Source: CAZWDL01 sp964632995 (GTDB taxonomy: Bacteria > Bacteroidota > Bacteroidia > Chitinophagales > Saprospiraceae). Taken from it: a stretch of DNA of 64,000 nucleotides. The stretch spans positions 1 to 64,000 of the forward strand of contig CAZWDL010000001.1 in NCBI GenBank assembly GCA_964632995.1, read 5' to 3'. Position 1 is the first letter of the stretch. Each line of letters opens with the position of its first letter. Below the pieces are notes generated by a model, which saw nothing but the letters and a program-made list of their open reading frames with translations, made no database searches and was not told where the DNA came from. Position numbers and translations under genes: made by a program. Positions 51,732 through 59,881 of this stretch are shown here, piece by piece.

Positions 51732-52811
51732 TCAAACCCTCGCGCTTCGGTGCCGCAGCAAGTGATCGGCCAGCACCAGAGCGGTCATTGCTTCGACGAT
51801 GGGCACGGCCCGGGGTACTACGCAGGGATCATGCCTTCCTTTTCCTTCCACGGTCACCGTTTCGCCGGCTTCGTTGACCGATTCCTGGGCCGGAACAATG
51901 GTGGCTACCGGCTTGAAAGCCGCGCGGAAATAGATATCCATCCCGTTGGATATGCCGCCCTGTATACCTCCGGAATGATTTGTATTCGTCTTGATTTCAC
52001 CCCCTTCCTCGTAAAAACGATCGTTGTGTTCCGAGCCGCGCATAGTCACACCGGCAAATCCGGAACCGTACTCGAACCCTTTGCAGGCATTGATAGAAAG
52101 CATCGCTTTGGCCAGGTCGGCGTGCAATTTGTCAAAAGCCGGTTCACCAAGACCGGCCGGGCAGTTTTGGACCACCCCTGTCACCACACCACCGATGGTA
52201 TCGCCTGCCTTGCGGACTTCCTTGATATGGGCGATCATTTGTTCTGCCAGCCCGGGATCGGGGCAGCGAACCGGCGTCTCCTCCGTACGGTCAAGGTCTA
52301 AGTCCCGGTATGATTTTTCCGTTCTCAAGGCGCCTACCTGACTAACGTAGGCCTGTATTTGGATGCCGTAGCGGCTCAGCAGCCTTTTGGCGATGGCGCC
52401 GGCTGCTACGCGGGCGGCCGTTTCACGGGCGGAGGAACGGCCGCCCCCCCGGTAGTCGCGGAAACCGTACTTTTCGTGATAGGTATAATCGGCGTGGGAA
52501 GGCCGGAATTTGTCAGCGATGTGGCTGTAGTCTTTCGAACGCGCGTCAGCATTGTAGATGATCATGGCAATGGGCGTTCCCGTACTTTTACCTTTGAAAA
52601 CACCGGATAGAATTTGCGCCGTATCACTTTCTTTGCGTTGCGTTACAATCTTGGATTGCCCCGGGCGGCGCCGGGCGAGTTCCTCCTGTATAAACGCCTC
52701 ATCAATATCAAGGCCCGCTGGGCAGCCGTCGATGATGACACCTATGGCTTCGCCATGAGATTCTCCAAAAGTTGAAATGCGAAATATATTACCGAATGCG
52801 TTACCTGCCAT
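51732..52811 (-). CDS. aroC: Chorismate synthase
   Basis: 359 aa. AroC converts EPSP to chorismate with reduced FMN, the last shared step of aromatic amino acid synthesis. The start GNIFRISTFGESHGEAIGVIIDG (core FGESHG) is the first signature. GGRSSARETAARVAAGAIAK and ELARRRPGQ follow. The pocket segments SIDACKG-like LSINACKGFEYGSGF, NHSGGIQGGISNG and KGRHDPCVVPRAVPIVEAM are all present. It is divergent from mutS2 (228-bp gap) and convergent with tamB (28-bp gap). Confidence 0.97.
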   Translation of the reverse strand: MAGNAFGNIFRISTFGESHGEAIGVIIDGCPAGLDIDEAFIQEELARRRPGQSKIVTQRKESDTAQILSGVFKGKSTGTPIAMIIYNADARSKDYSHIADKFRPSHADYTYHEKYGFRDYRGGGRSSARETAARVAAGAIAKRLLSRYGIQIQAYVSQVGALRTEKSYRDLDLDRTEETPVRCPDPGLAEQMIAHIKEVRKAGDTIGGVVTGVVQNCPAGLGEPAFDKLHADLAKAMLSINACKGFEYGSGFAGVTMRGSEHNDRFYEEGGEIKTNTNHSGGIQGGISNGMDIYFRAAFKPVATIVPAQESVNEAGETVTVEGKGRHDPCVVPRAVPIVEAMTALVLADHLLRHRSARV

Positions 52812-52924
52812 AAAGCGAGTGTTATTGCGTTGATTTACCGGCGGCTAAAATAGTAAAATCCTGATGAGTGAAGCGGATAGGAGAGCGCTTCTCTTTTCCT
52901 GCCCCGTTAAATGGAACTTAAGCG

Positions 52925-52955
52925 TTTCAGAATTGTTTGTAATTCGATACTTTCG
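52925..52955 (+). promoter_or_regulatory. Candidate mutS2 promoter
   Basis: TTTC at 52925-52928 and TACTTTCG at 52948-52955 (7 of 8 to TAnnTTTG), spacer 19 bp, about 85 bp before the mutS2 ATG, in the gap with divergent aroC. Confidence 0.45.
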
Positions 52956-53039
52956 CTTTTTTCTTTCTGAAGAAAACGCATGGATCTTTGTTTTTGACAA
53001 GAGATCAACTACTGGAAATTTTTTGACGGACTACACTAT

Positions 53040-55436
53040 ATGTTACTGTTACCGAAGGATACATTTGAAAAGCTTGAATTTGACAAAGTGCTGGAACTGG
53101 TGCGCAAAGCCTGCCTGGGTGCATTGGGGGTCGATGCGGTTAAAACAATCCGCCCGGAAAGCAATATGGTGCTTATTCAGGCCAAACTGGAAGAAGTCGC
53201 TGAGTATAAATTAAATGTTGAAGAGGAAGACAGCGGTCTTCCTATGGCCAGTTACCGGGATATCTCGGAGGAGCTCAAACACCTGGAAGTTGAGAATTAC
53301 GTTTTGCCCGAGGAGGGCCTGCAGAAGATCAACGGTATTCTGCGCCTGCTCCGTGGTATTTTAAAGTTCTTCACTTCCCAGCGCCGGGCCACTTACGGCC
53401 GGCTGTACGACATCGTACGCAATGTCACATTTGAGGAAGAACTGATCAAGGCGATTGAAAAGGTCATTGACGAGGAAGGCAATATTCGCCCCGATGCCTC
53501 GCCCGAGTTACTGATTATTCGTAAGCAGACACTCAGCAAGCAGCAGGAGCTCAACAAGCAGTTCCGCTCCCTGGCGCAGGATTACCGCCAGAAAGGATGG
53601 CTGTCCGACAGCGTAGAAAGCTTTCGCAACGGCCGTCGTGTACTCAGTGTTCCGGCAGAGCACAAACGAAAAATCCGCGGGATTATCCACGATGAGTCGT
53701 CCACAGGTAAAACCGCTTTCATCGAACCGGAAGGCGTCATCGGTATCAATAACGATATCTTCGATCTGCAGCAGGAGGAAAAACGTGAAATCTATCGAAT
53801 TCTCAAAGAGTTGAGCGCCAAGCTCAGACCCTACGTGCCGGCTATGCGCCAATACCAGGATATTCTGGTGCGCCTGGACCTGATCCAGGCCAAGGCCCGG
53901 GTAGCGCTGAATATGGAGGCCGGCCTTCCGAAAATTAAGTCGCAACCTCATCTCGGTATTTTAAATGGCTACCATCCGTTGCTGTTTTTGAAAAATAAGC
54001 AGCTGGGGAAAAAGACCGTTCCCTTTGATCTGACGCTTCAGGCACCCAACCGGATTGTGGTGCTCAGCGGCCCTAACGCCGGCGGCAAATCCATTACGCT
54101 CAAATCACTGGGATTGATGCAGCTGATGATGCAGTCGGGAATGCTGATACCGGTAAATGAAGAATCGCAAATGGGCATCTTCGAGCAGCTATTTGCCGAT
54201 ATCGGCGATCAGCAGTCTATTGAAGATGATCTTAGTACCTATAGTTCCCACCTTCAGAATATGCGGCACTTCGTGCAGAAAGCGAACGCAAAGACACTGG
54301 TGCTGATCGATGAATTTGGTTCGGGAACAGATCCCAAGATTGGAGGAGCAATTGCCGAGTCTATCCTCAGAGAAATGAACGGCAGGAAAATATTCGGGCT
54401 TATCACGACTCACTATTCCAATCTGAAAATTTTTGCTTTCAAAAATAAAGGGATTGTCAATGCATCCATGACCTTTGACAAAGATACTCTTTCCCCGACC
54501 TACGAGTTCAAGGTAGGCCGCCCGGGCAGTTCCTACGCTTTTGAGATCGCTGAAAAAAGCGGGTTAGATAAAAAAATTCTCGGCTATGCCAAGCACCGCA
54601 CCGGAAAGAGCGAGAAAGCAGTAGACCAGTTGCTGGTCGACCTGCAGCGCGAAAAGCAGGAGCTGGAGCAAAAACTCACTTCTATGCAGACGCGCGAAGC
54701 ACAGTTGGAAAAGCTGATCAAAAACTACGATCAGCTCCACCGCGAACTGGAATTCCGGCGTAAGAAGTTCAAGCTGGAAAGCAAACAACAAGCGCTGCAA
54801 CAAACGGCAAAGGACAACAAGGAGTTGGAACGCCTAGTACGGGAACTGCGCGAACAACGCAACCTGGAAAAAGCCAAAGAAACGGCCGCCAGGGTGAAGG
54901 AAGAGCGTCAACAACTCAGTGAAGAGGTTTCTGACCTGAAAGAAGAGGTGTATTACAAACCCTATAAAAAGGAAATTGAGGAACAGGAAATCCAGGTGGG
55001 TGACCATGTCAGGCTCCGCACCGGCGGCGCCACCGGAACGGTGGAGTCGATAGACAAAGGCAAAGCCGTCGTGCAAATGGGCCTTATGCGGATGACGGTC
55101 AAACTTCGCGATCTGCAACACGCCAAAGCACCGCTGGAGGTGCAGTCCTCCAAAAGCGTGCAAACCGATACGGTAGAACGCAGCGCGGATTTTCAGTCTA
55201 AAATCGATATCCGCGGCATGCGCATGGAGGAAGCCCTGCGCATCGTGGAAGACTTTGTCGACCGGGCCCTGATCTCCAGCGCCGGCAACCTCAAAATCGT
55301 CCACGGCAAAGGCAACGGCGTGCTGCGCAAAGCGGTACGGAAAAAGTTGAGGGAATACGATGTGAAGATGAACGTCCGGCATCCGGAACCGGAACAGGGA
55401 GGAGACGGCGTAACCCTGATAGCGTTCGAGGGTTGA
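53040..55436 (+). CDS. mutS2: Endonuclease MutS2
   Basis: 798 aa. MutS2 is a MutS paralogue without the mismatch-recognition domain; it limits recombination or rescues collided ribosomes, depending on species. The core and clamp regions lead to the ATPase: Walker A LSGPNAGGKSITLKSLG (about residues 343-359), Walker B LVLIDEFGSGTDPKIGGA and the LITTHYSNLKIFAF segment. A coiled coil (about 510-640) and a KOW-like turn (GDHVRLRTGGATGTVESI) precede the C-terminal Smr nuclease domain, which has DIRGMRMEEAL and IVHGKGNGVLR. A hairpin immediately follows the stop. Confidence 0.96.
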   Translation: MLLLPKDTFEKLEFDKVLELVRKACLGALGVDAVKTIRPESNMVLIQAKLEEVAEYKLNVEEEDSGLPMASYRDISEELKHLEVENYVLPEEGLQKINGILRLLRGILKFFTSQRRATYGRLYDIVRNVTFEEELIKAIEKVIDEEGNIRPDASPELLIIRKQTLSKQQELNKQFRSLAQDYRQKGWLSDSVESFRNGRRVLSVPAEHKRKIRGIIHDESSTGKTAFIEPEGVIGINNDIFDLQQEEKREIYRILKELSAKLRPYVPAMRQYQDILVRLDLIQAKARVALNMEAGLPKIKSQPHLGILNGYHPLLFLKNKQLGKKTVPFDLTLQAPNRIVVLSGPNAGGKSITLKSLGLMQLMMQSGMLIPVNEESQMGIFEQLFADIGDQQSIEDDLSTYSSHLQNMRHFVQKANAKTLVLIDEFGSGTDPKIGGAIAESILREMNGRKIFGLITTHYSNLKIFAFKNKGIVNASMTFDKDTLSPTYEFKVGRPGSSYAFEIAEKSGLDKKILGYAKHRTGKSEKAVDQLLVDLQREKQELEQKLTSMQTREAQLEKLIKNYDQLHRELEFRRKKFKLESKQQALQQTAKDNKELERLVRELREQRNLEKAKETAARVKEERQQLSEEVSDLKEEVYYKPYKKEIEEQEIQVGDHVRLRTGGATGTVESIDKGKAVVQMGLMRMTVKLRDLQHAKAPLEVQSSKSVQTDTVERSADFQSKIDIRGMRMEEALRIVEDFVDRALISSAGNLKIVHGKGNGVLRKAVRKKLREYDVKMNVRHPEPEQGGDGVTLIAFEG

Positions 55437-55468
55437 AAAGTTCAAGGTTGAGCCCAACCTTGAACTTT
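55437..55468. terminator. Terminator hairpin after mutS2
   Basis: Perfect 14-bp stem, AAAGTTCAAGGTTG (55437-55450) with CAACCTTGAACTTT (55455-55468), loop AGCC. It begins at the base after the mutS2 stop codon. The downstream T-run is weak. Confidence 0.7.
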
Positions 55469-55488
55469 GATTCTGAATTCCTAGTGTA

Positions 55489-55604
55489 CTAAGTGCAAGG
55501 AATTTAATTCTGTCGGATCAAAAAGACGTCAGAAACCAGATATCAGACGCCAGACCTTCCAATAGGGAGTATCCGATCGTCAAAACTTCGTTCCTTGTAC
55601 TTAG
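55489..55604. repeat. Large quasi-palindromic stem-loop (116 nt)
   Basis: Outer arms CTAAGTGCAAGGAA (55489-55502) and TTCCTTGTACTTAG (55591-55604) pair at 13 of 14 positions plus a G-T pair. Inner arms CGGAT (55514-55518) and ATCCG (55571-55575) continue it. The centre has a diverged direct repeat, AGACGTCAGA and AGACGCCAGA. The right arm includes the ndk stop codon. Confidence 0.65.
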
Positions 55605-56020
55605 AACATTTCCGTCTGTGCAAAGTGGAAGCCGGCTTCCCGCTCGGCGTTTTCGTCAGAGTCGGCGCCGTGGACGGCGTTTTCGCCGATGCTCTTGGCG
55701 TAAAGCGCGCGGATCGTTCCTTCCGCAGCTTCGGCAGGGTTGGTGGCTCCGATCAGCTTGCGGAAGTCTTCAACCGCGTTTTCTTTTTCGAGAACAGCAG
55801 CCACAATAGGGCCAGAACTCATGAATTCAACCAGCTCGCCATAAAAGGGCCGCTCTTTGTGGACCTCGTAAAACTCGCCTGCCTTTTCAGGAGACAATTT
55901 GGTCAGCTTCATCGCGACGATGCGAAAACCGGCCTCATTGATCTTGTTGAGAATAGCGCCGATATGCCCCGCTTTCACTGCGTCGGGCTTGATCATGGTA
56001 AAGGTTCTGTTTCCAGCCAT
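55601..56020 (-). CDS. ndk: Nucleoside diphosphate kinase
   Basis: 139 aa from MAGNRTFTMIKPDAVK (ATG at 56020). An upstream extension of the frame is not conserved. Ndk transfers the gamma-phosphate between nucleoside triphosphates and diphosphates through a phosphohistidine. The conserved start TMIKPDAV, the MSSGPIVAAVLEKENAV segment and GATNPAEAAEGTIRALYA are present. The active-site His is in NAVHGADSDENAEREAGFHF, where SD-S of the family is ADSDENA. The length is normal. It has a -7 element TACTTTTG at 56115-56108 and converges on mutS2. Confidence 0.97.
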   Translation of the reverse strand: MAGNRTFTMIKPDAVKAGHIGAILNKINEAGFRIVAMKLTKLSPEKAGEFYEVHKERPFYGELVEFMSSGPIVAAVLEKENAVEDFRKLIGATNPAEAAEGTIRALYAKSIGENAVHGADSDENAEREAGFHFAQTEMF

Positions 56021-56107
56021 TTTATTTGATTTTTGCGTTTTACCGCTGCCCTTACAATTGTCTGGAAAATAGAGCAATCGTAATAGCAGCATTTTTTAAA
56101 TCGGCTG

Positions 56108-56115
56108 CAAAAGTA
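56108..56115 (-). promoter_or_regulatory. -7 promoter element for ndk
   Basis: The complement reads TACTTTTG followed by C, an exact TAnnTTTG match, about 88 bp before the ndk start. Confidence 0.5.
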
Positions 56116-56169
56116 AGTAAAGTGTGCTATAGCTCTAAACAGCGCTGATGATATTTTGGTTAAGTAACT

Positions 56170-56177
56170 TATTTTTG
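56170..56177 (+). promoter_or_regulatory. -7 promoter element for nrnA
   Basis: TATTTTTG matches TAnnTTTG exactly and lies about 32 bp before the nrnA start. It overlaps the end of the short palindrome TAAGTAACTTA (56161-56171). Confidence 0.5.
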
Positions 56178-56208
56178 TCAACTTCGCATCCTGATTTTTA
56201 ACGGATAC

Positions 56209-57213
56209 ATGGAAAACATTCACGAATTAAAATCTATTCTGGCCATCCCCGAGGATATCGTGATTACCACGCATCGGAACCCTGATGGGGACGCTATAGG
56301 CTCGTCCTTGGGATTGTACCATTATCTCAACCAGCTAGGCCATACCGTACGAATGATCACCCCTTCCGAATACCCGGAATTCCTGAGCTGGATGCCGGAT
56401 GCGGATCGAATCATCATCTACGATATAGAACCCGAACGGGCGGCGGAAGTTATCGATCGCGCCGGACTCATTTTCTGCCTGGATTTCAACTCTCTCGAGC
56501 GAATAGATAAGGTAGGCGACCTGGTAGCTGACCGCAACGTTCCGAAGGTGATGATCGATCATCACCTGTATCCGGAGCCCTTTGTGGATTTCATGCTGTC
56601 GGATACCATGGCCAGCTCTACCTGTGAACTCGTTTATGATTTCATTGAGCGCCTGGGAGACCGGTCGAAAATTGACCGCCGTATCGGGGAATGCCTGTTT
56701 ACGGGTATTCTGACGGATACCGGCTCCTTCAAATACAGTACTTCTCCCAAGCTTTTCCGGATCGTAGCTGAACTGATGGAGCTGGGGGTTGATGATTATA
56801 AACTGCAGGATCTCATTTTCAATAGTCTGGAAGAAAAGAACCTGCGCCTGCTGGGGCATTGCCTCTACAAGCGGATGGAAATACTGGAGGAGTATAATAC
56901 CGGAATTATTACATTGACTAAACAAGATTACACCAACTTTGATATAAAAAGGGGCGATACGGAAGGTATCGTCAATTATTTGTTGAAAATCAAGGAAGTA
57001 AAATTAGCAGCTTTTATTACCGAACAGCCGACAATAGTGAAACTCTCCCTACGTTCTAAAGGGGATTTTTCGGTGCAAGATATTGCCCGCAAACACTTTA
57101 AAGGAGGTGGGCATAAAAACGCAGCCGGCGGCGCTTCTTTCCAGAGCCTTCGTTCTACCGTACGGCGGTTTAAAGCGATTCTTCCCCAATACAAAGAACA
57201 ATTAACCAGTTAA
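56209..57213 (+). CDS. nrnA: NrnA-type DHH phosphoesterase
   Basis: 334 aa. The NrnA group degrades nanoRNA (2-5 nt) and dephosphorylates pAp, and some members cleave cyclic dinucleotide products. The DHH domain has THRNPDGDAIGSSLGLYHYL (in part NPDGDAIGSSLG), the CLDFNSLERID segment and VMIDHHLYPEP with the DHH triad. GILTDTGSFKYS follows. The C-terminal DHHA1 domain ends in FKGGGHKNAAGGASF, the substrate-binding GGGH motif. It lies 17 bp before the FKBP lipoprotein gene, probably cotranscribed. Confidence 0.94.
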   Translation: MENIHELKSILAIPEDIVITTHRNPDGDAIGSSLGLYHYLNQLGHTVRMITPSEYPEFLSWMPDADRIIIYDIEPERAAEVIDRAGLIFCLDFNSLERIDKVGDLVADRNVPKVMIDHHLYPEPFVDFMLSDTMASSTCELVYDFIERLGDRSKIDRRIGECLFTGILTDTGSFKYSTSPKLFRIVAELMELGVDDYKLQDLIFNSLEEKNLRLLGHCLYKRMEILEEYNTGIITLTKQDYTNFDIKRGDTEGIVNYLLKIKEVKLAAFITEQPTIVKLSLRSKGDFSVQDIARKHFKGGGHKNAAGGASFQSLRSTVRRFKAILPQYKEQLTS

Positions 57214-57230
57214 TTTACAATTACACATTT

Positions 57231-58124
57231 ATGAGATTATTAATTTTTTCGGCCATAATAGCCGCCTCGTCGCTGCTGCTTGCTTCTTGTAACCAGGAAC
57301 CGGTTAAGCAGACGACCCCAAGCGGATATGAATATATCCTGCATGTAGATGAAGAAGGCGAAACACCCGTTCCGGGAGAATACGCCTATTTTCATTCTCA
57401 GATTCGCAAAGTCGACAGCGTGGTGTACAACACCCGCGAACAAAGCGAGCAAATGCCTTTTATGCAGATCTCGCCTCCCGACGCGCCCAGCCGGCAGCCT
57501 TCACCTATTGAAGATGTGCTCAGCGTCATGTCCGTCGGGGATAGCGCAACGCTTTTCTACCCGCTGGATTCCATTCCTCAGGGCCCGCCCCGTGGATTTG
57601 AAGACGCACAAGAGATTATTTATGATATCGTGCTGATGGAAATTAAATCAGCGGAGGCCTTTCAGGCTGAGCAGGATCAGCTGCGTCAGGAGGCCGAAGC
57701 TGCTGCTTCCGAAATTCAGGATAAAGTTACCCAGCTGTACACCCAGTACCAGGCCGGTGAACTCGATGATCAAATCCAGACCACCGAGTCGGGATTGAAA
57801 TACGTCATCCTGGAAGAGGGGACAGGTCCGCAAGCTAATCCCGGGATGCTGGCTACCGTTGATTATTTCGGTATCTTGGAGGAAAGCGGTCAGGAGTTTG
57901 ACAATAGCTACAAGCGCGGCCAGGCTTTTACTTTTCCGGTAGGGCAGGGCAGAGTCATTCCCGGATGGGACGAAGGTCTTACCTTGTTGAAAGAGGGAAG
58001 TGAGGCGCTGTTCATCATTCCTTCGGAACTGGGCTACGGTGAAGCAGGTTCTCCACCCGCCATTCCGGGCGGCGCCGATCTGGTCTTCTACGTAGAACTC
58101 AACGAAGTACAGGAAATGCAATAG
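57231..58124 (+). CDS. FKBP-type peptidyl-prolyl isomerase lipoprotein
   Basis: 297 aa. A lipoprotein signal peptide ends in LLASCNQEP, with the lipidated Cys at about residue 20. The C-terminal FKBP domain (about 195-296) has VDYFGILEESGQEFDNSY, FPVGQGRVIPGWDEGL, IPSELGYGEAG and IPGGADLVFYVEL, with the aromatic active-site residues kept. The N-terminal part (GYEYILHVDEEGETPVPGEYAYFHSQ in pieces, VLSVMSVGDSATLFYP) looks like a second, worn FKBP domain without the catalytic set. A charged helix joins the two. It should act as a folding helper in the periplasm. Confidence 0.92.
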   Translation: MRLLIFSAIIAASSLLLASCNQEPVKQTTPSGYEYILHVDEEGETPVPGEYAYFHSQIRKVDSVVYNTREQSEQMPFMQISPPDAPSRQPSPIEDVLSVMSVGDSATLFYPLDSIPQGPPRGFEDAQEIIYDIVLMEIKSAEAFQAEQDQLRQEAEAAASEIQDKVTQLYTQYQAGELDDQIQTTESGLKYVILEEGTGPQANPGMLATVDYFGILEESGQEFDNSYKRGQAFTFPVGQGRVIPGWDEGLTLLKEGSEALFIIPSELGYGEAGSPPAIPGGADLVFYVELNEVQEMQ

Positions 58125-58128
58125 TGGA

Positions 58129-58270
58129 GTTTAGGAGTTTAGTCGCCCGCCACACTACGTGTCGGGGCTGGTTTAGAAGTTAGCAGATCTGAAAACGAGA
58201 CTTCCGGTTTCAGACCTGCTAAACTTCTACACCAGCGAAGCTCGAAGAGCAAGTGACTAAACTCCTAAAC
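58129..58270. repeat. Large quasi-palindromic stem-loop (142 nt)
   Basis: Perfect 16-bp outer arms, GTTTAGGAGTTTAGTC (58129-58144) with GACTAAACTCCTAAAC (58255-58270). Long inner arms (58168-58194 with 58208-58235) pair CTGGT, TAGAAGTT, AGCAG and TCTGAAA with few mismatches, around a 13-nt loop. It starts 4 nt after the FKBP gene stop and lies upstream of prfB. Confidence 0.8.
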
Positions 58271-58280
58271 TTTTCTCTCA

Positions 58281-58310
58281 TTTGCGGTGTATATTCTAAT
58301 TGTAACATTT
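58281..58310 (+). promoter_or_regulatory. Candidate prfB promoter
   Basis: TTTG at 58281-58284 and TAACATTT at 58303-58310 (7 of 8 to TAnnTTTG), spacer 18 bp. The transcript would begin near 58317. Confidence 0.45.
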
Positions 58311-58322
58311 CTCAAACTTAAA

Positions 58323-58341
58323 CCCGGCCGGCGAGGCCGGG
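58323..58341 (+). promoter_or_regulatory. GC-rich hairpin in the prfB 5' leader
   Basis: Perfect 7-bp stem CCCGGCC/GGCCGGG with loop GGCGA, ending 21 nt before the prfB ATG and starting close to the predicted transcript start. Confidence 0.5.
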
Positions 58342-58362
58342 AAGCGACTAAAGAGGTAAAAT

Positions 58363-59449
58363 ATGACTACGGATCAATTGCAAGATCTCAGGGATCGCCT
58401 CGTTGCTCTTAGGAGGTATCTTTGACGTCGATAAGCGAAAAATGCTTATCGAAGACAAGCAACAACAAACCCTGAATCCCAATTTCTGGGATGACCCTGC
58501 CGAGGCGGAAAAGATCCTGAAGGACATCAACAGCCAGAAGCACTGGGTCGATCAGTACGAAACAGTGGAAACGTCCGTCGAGGATGTCGAAGTGCTCTAC
58601 GAATTCCTCAAGGAAGGAGAGGGCACCGAAGAATCGGTCGACGCCCGCTATGAGGAAGCCCTCAAAGCGGTGGAAGATCTGGAATTCCGTTCCACGCTCA
58701 ACCGGGAAGAAGACGAACTGGCCGCTATTCTGGAAATCAACGCCGGGGCCGGCGGTACAGAAAGTTGTGACTGGTCGGAGATGCTGCTGCGCATGTATAC
58801 CATGTGGGCTGAATCCAACGGATATAAGGTCCGCGAGCTCAACTACCAGGCCGGTGAAGTAGCCGGAATCAAATCGGCTTCAATTGAAATCAACGGCGAT
58901 TTTGTCTACGGAATGTTAAAAGGTGAAAACGGCGTCCATCGTCTGGTACGCGTCAGTCCTTTCAATGCACAAGGCAAACGCATGACTTCCTTCGCTTCCG
59001 TATTTGTTCACCCCATGATCGATGACCGTATCGAAGTGGAGGTCAATCCCGCCGATATCGAGTGGGATACCTTCCGCGCCAGTGGAGCGGGCGGACAGCA
59101 CGTCAACAAAACAGAGTCGGCGGTGCGCCTGCGGCACATCCCTTCCGGCATCACGGTAGAGTGCCAGCAGGAACGTTCCCAGCATATGAATCGCGAAAAA
59201 GCGATGCAGATGCTCAAGTCCAGACTGTACGAGCAAGAGCTGGAACGCAAACGCTCCGAACGCGATAAAATGGAAGCCCAGAAAATGGCCAACGAATGGG
59301 GCTCCCAGATTCGCAGTTACGTACTCGATGACCGCCGCGTTAAAGATCACCGCACCAATTACCAGACCAGCCAGGTAGAAGCGGTGCTCGACGGGGATAT
59401 CGACGAGTTCCTCAAGGCTTTCCTAATGCACGAAAGTGTGGAAAGCTAA
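58363..59449 (+). CDS. prfB: Peptide chain release factor 2, with programmed +1 frameshift
   Basis: 361 aa when read as join(58363..58422, 58424..59449). RF2 ends translation at UAA and UGA. The first 20 codons from ATG 58363 run into an in-frame UGA at 58423-58425, preceded by the classic site AGGAGGTATCTTTGAC. The internal Shine-Dalgarno-like AGGAGG stands just before the CUU slip codon, as in autoregulated RF2 genes. Low RF2 lets the ribosome slip by one base and continue into DVDKRKML. The GGQ loop is ASGAGGQHVNKTESAVRL and codon recognition is by the SPF region (VRVSPFNAQGKR). Reading only from 58403 would lose the true N-terminus. Confidence 0.97.
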
Positions 59450-59460
59450 AGATAGGAAGG

Positions 59461-59494
59461 CCGGGAGTAAGGTAAATGGAAACCATGCTCCCGG
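59461..59494. terminator. Terminator between convergent prfB and cutA
   Basis: Stem CCGGGAG (59461-59467) with CTCCCGG (59488-59494), perfect over 7 bp, flanked by GGAAGG and TCTATTTCC. It begins about 11 nt after the prfB stop. Confidence 0.65.
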
Positions 59495-59512
59495 TCTATT
59501 TCCGTCTATTTC

Positions 59513-59827
59513 TTACTGATCACCTACGCTCTCCCTTATCCATTCCTCGTAAGCCTCATTGGCTTCCACCGTAATTTTCATGATGCAGGGAATCTCGTAA
59601 GGGTGCAGTTCTTCCACCCGGTTCCTGACTTCCGGCCAACGCTCCAGGGTGGTTTTAACGATAGACACCCATTCTCCCTCATTGGCTACCGCTCCTTGCC
59701 ACCAGTAGGCGCTGGTGATGGGAAAAATATTGGCGCAGGCAATGTGTTTTTCCTGTAGCAGTTGATTGGTAAGTTGTTTGGCTGCCGATTCCGATTCATG
59801 CGTGATATAAATAATCGCAAAGCTCAT
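59513..59827 (-). CDS. cutA: Divalent-cation tolerance protein CutA
   Basis: 104 aa from MSFAIIYITHESESAAKQL (ATG at 59827); a longer upstream frame is not conserved. CutA1 is a small trimeric protein with a PII-like fold, linked by name to copper tolerance but of uncertain function. Diagnostic segments are ACANIFPITSAYWWQG, EGEWVSIVKTT and LHPYEIPCIMKI, with the family's strongly conserved Tyr-Trp and His-Pro-Tyr. It is divergent from the next membrane protein gene with 54 bp between starts. Confidence 0.95.
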   Translation of the reverse strand: MSFAIIYITHESESAAKQLTNQLLQEKHIACANIFPITSAYWWQGAVANEGEWVSIVKTTLERWPEVRNRVEELHPYEIPCIMKITVEANEAYEEWIRESVGDQ

Positions 59828-59842
59828 AATTAGTTTTATTTT

Positions 59843-59850
59843 TACCCTTG
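59843..59850 (+). promoter_or_regulatory. Possible -7 element for the membrane protein gene
   Basis: TACCCTTG, 7 of 8 to TAnnTTTG, about 32 bp before the start at 59882. Confidence 0.35.
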
Positions 59851-59881
59851 TGTCCAAGTACTTATCGTAAAATACGAAATT

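Noticed and set aside
52864..53214. Reading frame of 116 codons starting before mutS2
   Set aside because: It runs into mutS2 in another frame and spans the mutS2 promoter. The MutS2 start MLLLPKDTFEKLEFDKVLE fits its family.
58403..59449. prfB read as a simple gene starting at 58403
   Set aside because: The 20 codons from 58363 match the RF2 N-terminus and end at the programmed UGA. The simple start would omit them and lies inside the slip site region.
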